Below are positions 16,739-24,882 of a stretch of DNA of 50,425 nt, piece by piece. Each line of letters begins with the position of its first letter. Position 1 is the stretch's first letter. The notes beneath the pieces are model-generated. The model worked only from the letters and a program-made list of their open reading frames with translations, was not told the DNA's origin and ran no database searches. Origin of the DNA: Betaproteobacteria bacterium (GTDB lineage: Bacteria > Pseudomonadota > Gammaproteobacteria > Burkholderiales > SG8-39); the NCBI GenBank assembly GCA_016234705.1, contig JACRAS010000125.1, positions 1 to 50,425 of the forward strand, read 5' to 3'. The translations under genes were made by a program, and so were the position numbers.

Positions 16739-18094
16739 TCATTTTAGGGTATTGATGTAGGCAACGAGGTCGCCGGTTGCCTGATCATCGGCCAGGATCG
16801 CGGCCATCGATGCCATCTGCGGACCGTACAGGTCTTTCGGATGGGCGCCGCGTATGCCCTGTTTGAAATTCTTCAATTGCGTGACCATATACCAATCACT
16901 CATGCCCGCCAGCCGGGGGCCGTTGGTTGCCTGGACGCCCCGCCCATCGGAACCGTGACAGCTTCCACAGGTCACATACAGATTTCGACCCTTGGCCGCA
17001 TCGTTTTTCAGCGTGGGCTGGGCGGGCTTGTCCGGCAGCGTCTTGATGTAGGAGACGACGTTATCCATGGCAGCGTCGTCCGCCAGCGTCGCGGTCATCG
17101 GCGCCATCTGTTTGCCATACACGTCTTTGTCGTGAGCACCCCGGGTACCGTGCTTGAAATAATTCAATTGCCGCTTCAGATACCAGTCTCCTTGCCCGCT
17201 CAATTTCGGCGCATTCATCGCTAGATTACCTTCACCCTGCACGCCATGACAGGCGCCGCACACTGCATAGAGCGGCTTGCCCGCATCGGCATCGCCGGCT
17301 ACTTTAGACAAGGATTGCGCGAACGTCGGGTAGCTGCTCAACCACTCCTGAAACGCGCGCTCTTCTTCCACCACGACTTTTCCACGCATGGTGAAATGCG
17401 CGGTTCCGCACAGTTCTTCGCAGAGAAGGTCGAATTTCCCGGTCCGCGTGGGCGTAAACCAGACGTAGGTGACCAGGCCCGGCACCAGATCCATCTTGAC
17501 CCGGAACTGCGGCACGGCGAAGTCGTGCAGGACGTCTACGGAGCGGAGCAGCGCCTTGACCGGCTTGCCGACGGGCAGATGCACCTCCGGGCTCGTGATC
17601 AAGACGTCGTCCCGACCGAACGGGTCGTCCGGATTGATGCCAAACGGGTTCTTATCGCTGACATACCGGGCATCGACAGTACCCAGCACGCCGTCCTTTC
17701 CGGGGAAGCGATAGCTCCAGTGCCACTGCTTGCCCACCGCCTCGAACACCGCCGCGTCTTTCGGGACATCGACGAATTTCGCCCATACCAGCAAGCCGGG
17801 GGCCAACATGGCGACGATTCCGACCGTGGTCAATCCGGCCAGCCACCCTTCCAGCTTCTTGTTCTCGGGTTCGTAGTCCGCCCGGCTTCCCTTGCGGTGA
17901 CGGTAGCGCACCACGCAATAGGCCAGGAACAGATTGACGGCGACGAAGACGGACCCCGTGACCCAGAACGTGATCGATATGGTGTCGTCGATCGAAGTCC
18001 AATTGGAGGCGATCGGCGTGAAATACCACGGGCTCAGGAAGTGAAACAGAACGGAGCCAGCGACCAACAAAACCAATACGATTGCTAAGACCAT
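16739..18094 (-). CDS. ctaC: Cytochrome c oxidase subunit II with two fused cytochrome c domains
   Basis: This 451-residue protein has membrane helices at about 2-22, 40-62 and 84-105. The periplasmic cupredoxin domain carries a complete Cu-A site: H190, C225-x3-C229, H233 and M236 (CEELCGTAHFTM). Behind it are two c-type cytochrome domains with heme motifs CGACH (279-283) and CGSCH (376-380), each followed by a conserved GxRGAHxKDxYGxQM segment. The two domains are clearly duplicated, like diheme cytochrome c4. Ordinary subunit II lacks these, and caa3 enzymes usually have one. The fusion probably wires electrons directly from a donor to Cu-A. It is first in the operon. Confidence 0.95.
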   Translation of the reverse strand: MVLAIVLVLLVAGSVLFHFLSPWYFTPIASNWTSIDDTISITFWVTGSVFVAVNLFLAYCVVRYRHRKGSRADYEPENKKLEGWLAGLTTVGIVAMLAPGLLVWAKFVDVPKDAAVFEAVGKQWHWSYRFPGKDGVLGTVDARYVSDKNPFGINPDDPFGRDDVLITSPEVHLPVGKPVKALLRSVDVLHDFAVPQFRVKMDLVPGLVTYVWFTPTRTGKFDLLCEELCGTAHFTMRGKVVVEEERAFQEWLSSYPTFAQSLSKVAGDADAGKPLYAVCGACHGVQGEGNLAMNAPKLSGQGDWYLKRQLNYFKHGTRGAHDKDVYGKQMAPMTATLADDAAMDNVVSYIKTLPDKPAQPTLKNDAAKGRNLYVTCGSCHGSDGRGVQATNGPRLAGMSDWYMVTQLKNFKQGIRGAHPKDLYGPQMASMAAILADDQATGDLVAYINTLK

Positions 18095-18116
18095 AGCGAC
18101 GGCCCACCCTTCACGC

Positions 18117-18145
18117 GATCCCGGTCGAATGGTTTCGACGGGATC
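18117..18145. promoter_or_regulatory. Near-perfect palindrome upstream of the oxidase operon
   Basis: GATCCCGGTCGAA (18117-18129) and TTCGACGGGATC (18134-18145) are inverted repeats with one base missing, around a four-base centre. The element lies 23 bases upstream of the subunit II start codon, so it is either an operator near the promoter or an RNA stem-loop in the leader. On the minus strand a possible -10 (TATAAC) lies just upstream at about 18150-18156. Function is inferred from position only. Confidence 0.45.
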
Positions 18146-18417
18146 CTCTTGTTATAACCGCTCGTCTTTTTTCCGACCGAGCTTCTGGTAAAACTACCCG
18201 CCTGAGCGGGATTAACCGCCGAATGGGACAGAGATGGGCGGCCATTGCTGGCAAGATGGAGGTTCCAAAGGCTTCATTGGTGCCCGGGACAGATATTACG
18301 CGATGCTCGGGGACAATGCAAGTCAACCTCATTACGTTTCGGACGTCGACGGGGAGTTGTTGCGCCGCCGCGACGGGGTGTGGTACGGTCGAATTTAATC
18401 TCCTTGGGAGAAACCAC

Positions 18418-18528
18418 ATGTCCGAGGTGGTCGTATCAAGCGCTCGTGGCGGCCAATGTGCATCGCGGCGCGTGCCCGGCGCGCGCCGGCTGATCGGCTC
18501 AGGTTATTGGCAAAGGAGCAAGACATGA
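18418..18528 (+). CDS. Mini-ORF 1 (36 codons) upstream of NUDIX gene
   Basis: The ORF begins MSEVVVSSARGGQCASRR and ends GYWQRSKT. GGGAG lies seven bases before the ATG, a good ribosome-binding site. Its stop overlaps the next mini-ORF start as ATGA (18525-18528). No family is recognised. It could be a genuine small gene, a leader peptide, or a gene reduced to its ends. The rest of the 18095-18601 gap contains nothing else I can identify. Confidence 0.35.
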   Translation: MSEVVVSSARGGQCASRRVPGARRLIGSGYWQRSKT

Positions 18529-18605
18529 CCAAACCAAGGCGGTACCGCGCGCAACGGTTCAGGCGGGCACCGTACTCGATACCGCTAGCGGGGGCGGCGG
18601 TATGA
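18525..18605 (+). CDS. Mini-ORF 2 (26 codons) coupled to NUDIX gene
   Basis: The ORF begins MTKPRRYRAQRF and ends PLAGAAV. AAGGAG precedes its ATG by about six bases, and its stop overlaps the NUDIX start as ATGA at 18602-18605. Together with mini-ORF 1 it makes three consecutive genes joined by four-base overlaps. The product is Arg-rich and unrecognised. Translational coupling to the NUDIX gene is the inferred effect. Confidence 0.35.
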   Translation: MTKPRRYRAQRFRRAPYSIPLAGAAV

Positions 18606-19228
18606 AACGTCTGCGCTTCGACGACGCGCTGCGCGCGGCGATCACGCAGAATCTTACACGTCGCGTCGCTGCGCCCCTGCAGGCGCGCGGCCTCAAACGC
18701 GCGGCGGTATGCGTGATTCTCACCGATGACGGCGAGGGCGTCGCGTCGCTGGTGCTGACGCTGCGCGCGAAGCGCTTGAGCACGCATTCGGGCCAGTTTG
18801 CGCTGCCCGGCGGACGCGTCGATGCGGGCGAGTCCGCCGTGGACGCCGCGTTGCGCGAAGCGCGCGAGGAGATCGGGCTCGAGCTCGCGCCCAAGGCCAT
18901 CCTCGGATGGCTCGACGATTACCCGACGCGTTCGGGCTATGTCATCACGCCGATCGTGGTCTGGGCGCCAGACGACGCGGCGATGAGCGCGAATCCCGCG
19001 GAGGTGGCGGAGATCTACCGCGTGCGTCTGGCTGAGCTGAACCGGCCGGGCTCGCCCGAATTCGTCGCAATAGCGGAAAGCGATCAGCCGGTAATCCGTT
19101 ACCCGATTCTGGGCACGCTGATCCATGCGCCGACCGCAGCGGTGCTCTACCAGTTCATGGAAGTCGCCGTGCACGGCCGTACCACGCGCGTGGCGCATCT
19201 GGAACAACCGGTCTGGGCTTGGCGCTAG
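18602..19228 (+). CDS. NUDIX hydrolase, CoA pyrophosphatase-like
   Basis: This 208-residue protein contains the full Nudix box: GGRVDAGESAVDAALREAR followed by EEIGLEL. Just before it, RAKRLSTHSGQFALPGGRVD matches the extra motif of CoA pyrophosphatases (NUDT7/8 and YeaB type), which split CoA into phosphopantetheine and adenosine 3',5'-bisphosphate. Length also fits that subgroup. Activity on CoA or its derivatives is therefore likely but needs assay. Its start codon is fixed by the ATGA overlap with the mini-ORF. It converges on the diguanylate cyclase, with a small AGGGGA/TCCCCT hairpin at 19246-19261 in the short gap. Confidence 0.88.
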   Translation: MKRLRFDDALRAAITQNLTRRVAAPLQARGLKRAAVCVILTDDGEGVASLVLTLRAKRLSTHSGQFALPGGRVDAGESAVDAALREAREEIGLELAPKAILGWLDDYPTRSGYVITPIVVWAPDDAAMSANPAEVAEIYRVRLAELNRPGSPEFVAIAESDQPVIRYPILGTLIHAPTAAVLYQFMEVAVHGRTTRVAHLEQPVWAWR

Positions 19229-19273
19229 GGACCTGTTTCAAAATGAGGGGATACCTCCCCTTGCTCCCCTAAT

Positions 19274-20614
19274 CTAAATCCTTGAAAACCGGAAGCAGTT
19301 CCCTCGAGTCTTGGCGCGGTACATGGCCGCGTCCGCCATCTTGATGAGGGTTTCGTGGTCTTGGGCATCGCTTGGGTAGACGGCGATGCCAATACTCGTC
19401 CCGATTTCGACCGCCTGCGGGTGGTTCTCTAGACGGAAAGGCGCCACCAGGGCCGCAATTATTTTTTCGGCAACGGCCGCGACATCCTGGCGGTTTGTTA
19501 TGTCGCGCAGGATCGCGGTAAATTCGTCACCCCCTACGCGGGCTACAGTGTCGGATTCGCGCACCTGCTCGCGGATTCTTGCGGCAACAATTTTCAGGAG
19601 CTGGTCGCCGGCATCGTGCCCGAGGGTGTCGTTCACCGGTTTGAACCCGTCCAGGTCGAGGTAGAGCAGGGCAAACTGGCGGGCGTCGCGTTTGGCAAGG
19701 CTGATCGCCTGACCCAGCCGGTCGTTGAACAGCAGCCGGTTCGGAAGACCGGTGAGGCTGTCGTGATGCGCCACGTGCTGAATGCGCTCCTCTGCCTGCT
19801 TTTGTTCGGTAATGTCGATCGTCATGGAGTAGCACCCGGTGACTTGCCCCTGTTCTGCCGCACGGGGTATAAGCTTGACCTCGATCCACCTTTGTTCGCC
19901 GCTCTCGAGCTGCACCTTCCGTTGATAAACAACCGGATCGCCCTCAAGCGCTTTATTGAAATGCCCTTCTATCTCTGGATAGGCCACGTCTCCGACGATC
20001 TCGCGCAACGGCTTGCCGACAATGTCGGCCACGGTAAAGCCGAAAAAATCCGCGTAGCGCTTATTCGCGAAAACACAATTCATCTTCCGGTCGACATACA
20101 GGATCATGGCCGGTACGTTATCGGTCAACAGGCGCAACTCGGCTTCGCTGTCGCGCAATGCCTGTTCCGTCCGCTTGCGTTCGGTGATGTCGGTGTAGAT
20201 GGTGAGGAAGCCGCCGCTCGGCAGCGGATTTCCACGAATCTCCAGGACGATCCCGTTCGGCCGCGTGCGTTCGAACACATGGGCCTCCATTTTCTTGGAA
20301 CGCTCGACCGCCGCGGCGACGATCTTGTCGGGATCGCCGGGGCCATAGTCGCCGCGCAGGGCATTGAAGCGGAACAGCATCCGCCCCGAAGGCAGCCCAT
20401 GAGCAAACAGTTCGTCCGGGAAGTCCAGCAGCTCCTTGAATTTCGCGTTGCACGCGATTAATTCAAGGTCGGGACCGGCGAGAGACACCCCGCAGGGCAG
20501 ATAATCCAGGAGTACCTGGAGGATTGCGTTGGGTTCCTGGCGATTTGCGCGCGAGTCGTGCGCGCGCTCGCCAGGCGCCGCGCCCTGGCTGTTTTTGTCC
20601 GCATCATTATTCAT
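19274..20614 (-). CDS. Diguanylate cyclase with two PAS domains
   Basis: The 446-residue soluble protein has PAS domains at about 30-145 and 160-272 and a GGDEF domain at about 275-446. The active-site signature is intact (GGDEF at 361-365), and the inhibitory site RESD at 352-355 lies five residues before it, the spacing needed for product feedback by c-di-GMP. It should make cyclic di-GMP from two GTP in response to a PAS-sensed signal. There are no membrane helices and no EAL domain. The first PAS resembles the PAS-7 type, the second ends with the usual DITEQKQAEE linker. It is head-to-head with the PAS-GAF gene across 276 bases with no other feature. Confidence 0.93.
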   Translation of the reverse strand: MNNDADKNSQGAAPGERAHDSRANRQEPNAILQVLLDYLPCGVSLAGPDLELIACNAKFKELLDFPDELFAHGLPSGRMLFRFNALRGDYGPGDPDKIVAAAVERSKKMEAHVFERTRPNGIVLEIRGNPLPSGGFLTIYTDITERKRTEQALRDSEAELRLLTDNVPAMILYVDRKMNCVFANKRYADFFGFTVADIVGKPLREIVGDVAYPEIEGHFNKALEGDPVVYQRKVQLESGEQRWIEVKLIPRAAEQGQVTGCYSMTIDITEQKQAEERIQHVAHHDSLTGLPNRLLFNDRLGQAISLAKRDARQFALLYLDLDGFKPVNDTLGHDAGDQLLKIVAARIREQVRESDTVARVGGDEFTAILRDITNRQDVAAVAEKIIAALVAPFRLENHPQAVEIGTSIGIAVYPSDAQDHETLIKMADAAMYRAKTRGNCFRFSRI

Positions 20615-20890
20615 ATCCGCCTTTCCTCGATGTCGAAGCGCGGAATCACCCTCCGGCTTAATGCCAGACGGAAGGCTGCTGCCGGCGCTTATTGGCGCCG
20701 GGGATGGCAGGTCAAGCCGTATATAGGCTACGCGGCCTTGACCTGGGCGGCAACTTCTTCTTGCGGCGCTTGACGCGAAGGCGCCGGATAGCGTGTAATT
20801 TGATCCAATAGCTCGGCAACCGGCAACTTAATCGGCGGAGTTCAACTTGTCGATCACCCAATTCTGTCTGAACGCCCAAGGCCACCTCTC

Positions 20891-22066
20891 GTGACTGGAT
20901 TTCCGGCATCTATCGAGTTAGCGTCGCTGCTCCTGTTGCTGGTGGGCATCGGGCTGGCCTTTTCCGACATCCGCCTGTCGGGCTGGGTCCTGGGCTGGAT
21001 CCTGCTCTCCGGCGCGCTGCTGGTGCAGTGGTTCCGCAGCATCCTGAGTTATTCCTCGGCGCGCGGAAATGTGGATCCCGACATCGTTGAGATCGCCGAC
21101 GACTGGATGGGACTCGGGTTCGCGCTGCTCATCGTCGCCTCGATGTATATGATGCGCGAGGTATTGGCGAGGCACAGCCTGACTGAGCAGAGACTTCGCG
21201 TCATCAGCGCTGCCGCCCGGGATGCCGTCGTCATGATGGACAACAGGGGCAGGATCGCCTTCTGGAATGAAGCGGGGCAGAGGATTTTCGGCTTCAGCCG
21301 GCAGGAGGCGCAGGGAAAGAAGCTGCACGAACTGATTATCCCGGAACGCAACCGCATGGATTTCGAAAGAAACTTCACCGATTTCAGAAGGACAGGGCAG
21401 GGGCCGGTCATCGGCAAGACCCTGGAATTGCCGGGGATACGCAAGGATGGCGCGGAGATCGTCACCGAGGTTTCTGTTTCCGGAGCGGACGTAGACGAAA
21501 AATGGCACGCGATCTGCATCTTCCGCGACATCACCGAGCGCAAGCGCGCGGAACAGTTGCTCGAGCTCGAGTACGCAGTGGCGCGTTGCCTCGACGGCGC
21601 GGACAACACCGCCGAGGCGCTGAGAGCGGTGATCCGCGCCATCTGCCAAACGCAGGACTGGGAGTGTGGCCGATTCCTGCGCGTGGACGATGCGGCCGGC
21701 GTGTTGCGCCTGGTTGAATACTGGAGCGTGGCCGATGGGGCGATCCAGGGCTTACTTGCGGCATCGCAGGGAATCACTTACGGCCCGGGCGTAGGCATGT
21801 CCGGCAAGGTCTGGCAGTCGGGACAGCCGCTGTGGATCGCCGATATCACCAAGGATGCCCGCGCGCTGACGGCGATTTTCAAAGCCGAGTCCGGCGTGCG
21901 CGGCGCATTCGTTTTTCCGGTGAAAGTGGAGGGAACGACGATCGGCGTGTTCGCCTTCAACAGCCACGAAATTCGAGAGCCGGATGTCCAACTGCTTTCG
22001 GCAGTGCGGGCGATCGGCAGCCAGGTCGGCGGCTTCCTGCGGCGCAAGCGCGGAGAAGACGCGTAG
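20891..22066 (+). CDS. Membrane PAS-GAF sensory protein without output domain
   Basis: This 391-residue protein uses a GTG start. Three hydrophobic helices (about 8-28, 32-50 and 72-92) anchor it. Then come a PAS domain (about 97-222, ending FRDITERKRAEQ) and a GAF domain (about 228-385) with the pattern YGPGVGMSGKVWQSGQPLW. The chain stops right after GAF: no kinase, GGDEF, EAL or methyl-accepting domain follows. In many proteins this same PAS-GAF block precedes a histidine kinase or GGDEF. It may regulate a partner such as the divergent diguanylate cyclase, or may have lost its output. It starts 24 bases before arsS. Confidence 0.85.
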   Translation: MTGFPASIELASLLLLLVGIGLAFSDIRLSGWVLGWILLSGALLVQWFRSILSYSSARGNVDPDIVEIADDWMGLGFALLIVASMYMMREVLARHSLTEQRLRVISAAARDAVVMMDNRGRIAFWNEAGQRIFGFSRQEAQGKKLHELIIPERNRMDFERNFTDFRRTGQGPVIGKTLELPGIRKDGAEIVTEVSVSGADVDEKWHAICIFRDITERKRAEQLLELEYAVARCLDGADNTAEALRAVIRAICQTQDWECGRFLRVDDAAGVLRLVEYWSVADGAIQGLLAASQGITYGPGVGMSGKVWQSGQPLWIADITKDARALTAIFKAESGVRGAFVFPVKVEGTTIGVFAFNSHEIREPDVQLLSAVRAIGSQVGGFLRRKRGEDA

Positions 22067-22090
22067 CGCGACACTCGCTTAAGAACGCTT

Positions 22091-23056
22091 ATGCATGCAA
22101 CCCTTCACCTGATGCAGCAGTACGGCTTCCCCGCGACGCAGCGAGGACAGCTCGACACGCTGCAGGTCAATCTCGGCTACCGTTGCAACCAGAGCTGCCT
22201 GCACTGTCACGTCAATGCCGGCCCGCAGCGGAGCGAAATGATGTCGCGCGAGACGGTTGCCGACGTGCTCGCTTTCCTCGAGGTTTCGGGGGTGAAGCAG
22301 TTGGACCTTACCGGGGGCGCGCCGGAGCTCAATGCCCACTTTCGCGGCTTGGTGATGCGCGCGCGCGAGATCGGCGTGCACGTGATCGACCGCTGCAACC
22401 TTACCGTCCTGGATGAACCCGGGCAGGAGGGGCTGGCGGAGTTCCTCGCGCACCAGCAGGTCGAGATCACGGCTTCCTTGCCCTGTTATCTCGAGGACAA
22501 CGTGGACCGGCAGCGCGGCAAAGGCGTATTCAAGCGCAGTATCGCCGCGCTGCGGCGCCTCAATGCGCTGGGTTACGGCAAGGACGACGCCCGGCTGGCG
22601 CTCAATCTGGTTTATAACCCGCAGGGAGCGGTGCTGCCTCCGGCGCAGGCCGGACTTGAAGCCGATTACAGGAGGGACCTGGGCGGGCGCTTCGACATTC
22701 GGTTCACGCGCCTGTATACGCTGGCCAACATGCCGATCCAGCGCTTCGGCTCGACGCTGGTATCGATGGGCAAATTCAACGAGTACATGGCGCTGCTCAG
22801 GGGTGCGCACCGCGACGACAATGTGGACGGGGTGATGTGCCGCAGCCTGTTGTCGGTGGACTGGCAGGGCTATGTATACGACTGCGATTTCAACCAGATG
22901 CTCGGGTTGCCGCTTGCCATCGAGGGAAACAAGCGGCCGCATCTGTCCGACCTGATCGGCCGCGATCTGCGCGGCAACCAGATCGCGGTGCGAGACCACT
23001 GCTACGGCTGCACCGCCGGGAACGGTTCCTCCTGCGGCGGGGCCTTGCGCGGCTGA
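22091..23056 (+). CDS. arsS: ArsS-type radical SAM protein (arsenosugar biosynthesis)
   Basis: This 321-residue radical SAM enzyme has C32-x3-C36-x2-C39 (YRCNQSCLHCHVNAGP) as the iron-sulfur site. The C-terminal tail HCYGCTAGNGSSCGG is characteristic of ArsS, the enzyme that adds a 5-deoxyadenosyl group to methylated arsenic. Some members of this family are selenoproteins; here all relevant positions are Cys codons. An ArsM methyltransferase usually sits nearby, but none is present in this window, so the arsenic role rests on family resemblance. It follows the PAS-GAF gene at 24 bases and converges on gshA. Confidence 0.85.
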   Translation: MHATLHLMQQYGFPATQRGQLDTLQVNLGYRCNQSCLHCHVNAGPQRSEMMSRETVADVLAFLEVSGVKQLDLTGGAPELNAHFRGLVMRAREIGVHVIDRCNLTVLDEPGQEGLAEFLAHQQVEITASLPCYLEDNVDRQRGKGVFKRSIAALRRLNALGYGKDDARLALNLVYNPQGAVLPPAQAGLEADYRRDLGGRFDIRFTRLYTLANMPIQRFGSTLVSMGKFNEYMALLRGAHRDDNVDGVMCRSLLSVDWQGYVYDCDFNQMLGLPLAIEGNKRPHLSDLIGRDLRGNQIAVRDHCYGCTAGNGSSCGGALRG

Positions 23057-23081
23057 GAACTCAGCGCGCGCTGCGGGGGTG

Positions 23082-24671
23082 TTAGCTGGTCGATCGGAGC
23101 AGAGCCCCGCTCAGCAGATCCTTGGACAGATATTGCCGGCGGTAGGTTTCGAAGGGCACAGTGTCCGCCGCTTCTATTTTTCGCTGCGCTTCCAGCGAAT
23201 CCTCGGCCATGCGCGCATAACGGGCATTCACCTCGGCAGGCAAGGGCAGGTCCTCCAGGGTGCGGCGGTGGCGCAGCGATTGAGTCAGGGCGAAGGCCAC
23301 GTAGGACTTGTCATGAGTCTGTTCGATTTCCGCGAGCATGCGGCCGGACCGGGTTGCGGAGGATTCCCGGAGGGCGGCGCCGGCGGCCGACAGGGCATCG
23401 CCGTATGCGCTGGTCCGGTGAGCGGCATCGAGGGCCGCGGCGATCGGCTCGCACTCTTCGACCAGGCCGGCACCCCATTCAGCCAGGCCAATTTTTTGTC
23501 CGCGGTATTCGAGGCGAACATCCGGGTCCCGGCCTCTTTGGGCGACGTCGTGCTGGTTGCGCGAGATCGCGGTAATTTCCTGCGGCGTGTCCGGGGGGCT
23601 GTCGCTGAGCAGGCAATGCAGCAGAAACAGGTCCAGAAAGCGCATCGTGTCGGCGGCAATGCCGATCGGGCAGAACGGGTCGTTGTCCATGCAGCGCACT
23701 TCGACATATTCGACGCCGCGCTCGCCCAGTGCGTACAACGGTCGCTCCCCGGAACGAAAGCGCGGCTTCGGCCGGATCGTGCCGTAGAACTCGTTTTCGA
23801 TCTGCAGCAGCGTCGTGCCGAGCTGCCGGTAGTCGTCGCCGTCACGCAGGCCGATGGCTTGGTACGGCGGATAGGGCTCGGTAAGCGCGCCATTGAGCGA
23901 TCCGGCGTAGCTCCTCAGGCTGTTGAAGCTCACCGCCAGCGATGCCTGCGCGTCGCTCTGATAGCCCAGCGGCCCCATGCGCAATGAGGTGGCCCCGGGC
24001 AGGAACAGCGTGCCGGCATTCAATTCCCGCAGTGCGTGCGCCCGGCCGGCGACGAAGGAGCGGCATACCGTCGGTGACGCGCCGAACAGGTAAAGCAGCA
24101 GCCACGAATGGCGCCTGAAGTTGCGAATCAGGTGGAAATACGCGTCGGTCTGGTAGGCGGCTACGGGGCCGCCGCTTGCATCGGCCCGCTGCAGTATCGG
24201 CCAGGCCGCCTCCGGCATGGAGAAGTTGTAGTGCACGCCAGAAATGGTCTGCATGCGCCTGCCGTAGCGATGCGCCAGGCCATTGCGGTAAACTGTCTTG
24301 GCTCTGCCCAGATTGGATCTGCCGTATTGTCCGAGCGGAATGTCGTCGTCGGCGGGCAGGCCACAAGGCATGCTGGTGCACCACAGCAGCTCGTCGCCCA
24401 CATGGCGGTAGACAAGCTGGTGGATCTCGGTGAGTTGCGCGAGACATGTGTCCACGTCGGCGTGGATGCCGGTGATCAGTTCCAGTTGGGATTCGCTGAA
24501 ATCAGTAGTGATGTGCGGGTGCGTGAGCGACGACCCGAGCGCGGCCGGATGCAGCGTGTCTGCGAGCAATCCGTCCGGCCTGACGCGGAGACTTTCTTTT
24601 TCAATACCGCGGCGGATGCCGGTCAGCACCTCGCGCGGAAGTATCCGTAGCCGTTGGTGGAGGCGGTTCAT
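23082..24671 (-). CDS. gshA: Glutamate-cysteine ligase
   Basis: The first enzyme of glutathione synthesis joins glutamate and cysteine with ATP. The 529-residue product matches the E. coli-type (class I) ligase in length and motifs: GIEKESLRV near residue 20, TDFSESQLELIT, ISGVHYNFSMP and YVEVRCMDNDPF. The ATG at 24671 is chosen because the family motif begins within 20 residues and AAGGGA lies about ten bases upstream; the longer frame upstream is not protein-like. It is transcribed alone, with arsS convergent on one side and a divergent Sel1 gene on the other. Regulatory signals were not recognised. Confidence 0.94.
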   Translation of the reverse strand: MNRLHQRLRILPREVLTGIRRGIEKESLRVRPDGLLADTLHPAALGSSLTHPHITTDFSESQLELITGIHADVDTCLAQLTEIHQLVYRHVGDELLWCTSMPCGLPADDDIPLGQYGRSNLGRAKTVYRNGLAHRYGRRMQTISGVHYNFSMPEAAWPILQRADASGGPVAAYQTDAYFHLIRNFRRHSWLLLYLFGASPTVCRSFVAGRAHALRELNAGTLFLPGATSLRMGPLGYQSDAQASLAVSFNSLRSYAGSLNGALTEPYPPYQAIGLRDGDDYRQLGTTLLQIENEFYGTIRPKPRFRSGERPLYALGERGVEYVEVRCMDNDPFCPIGIAADTMRFLDLFLLHCLLSDSPPDTPQEITAISRNQHDVAQRGRDPDVRLEYRGQKIGLAEWGAGLVEECEPIAAALDAAHRTSAYGDALSAAGAALRESSATRSGRMLAEIEQTHDKSYVAFALTQSLRHRRTLEDLPLPAEVNARYARMAEDSLEAQRKIEAADTVPFETYRRQYLSKDLLSGALLRSTS

Positions 24672-24882
24672 GCGTGTTCCCTTGACTTTAATACCCCTAG
24701 GGTAGCAGAACCACGCTGCCGTTTGCTGCCAAGCACGCCCCTTTGCGTTACCATGCATGGCCGATAGCGACGGCACTAAGCGCCAGTTGGACGCCACCCC
24801 GCCATAGCCGAGGAGTTCGTGACTTTGCGCCAACCGCTGCCCGCCTGATGAGACCGCGGGGAATTTCTACGAGGAGCGGAAG

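Noticed and set aside
22940..23056. Possible selenocysteine codon in the ArsS tail
   Set aside because: No in-frame TGA occurs before the natural stop; the tail positions are encoded by Cys and other sense codons.
23052..23065. 14-base palindrome at the end of arsS
   Set aside because: It is short, contains the stop codon and has no U-tract, so a terminator call is not supported.
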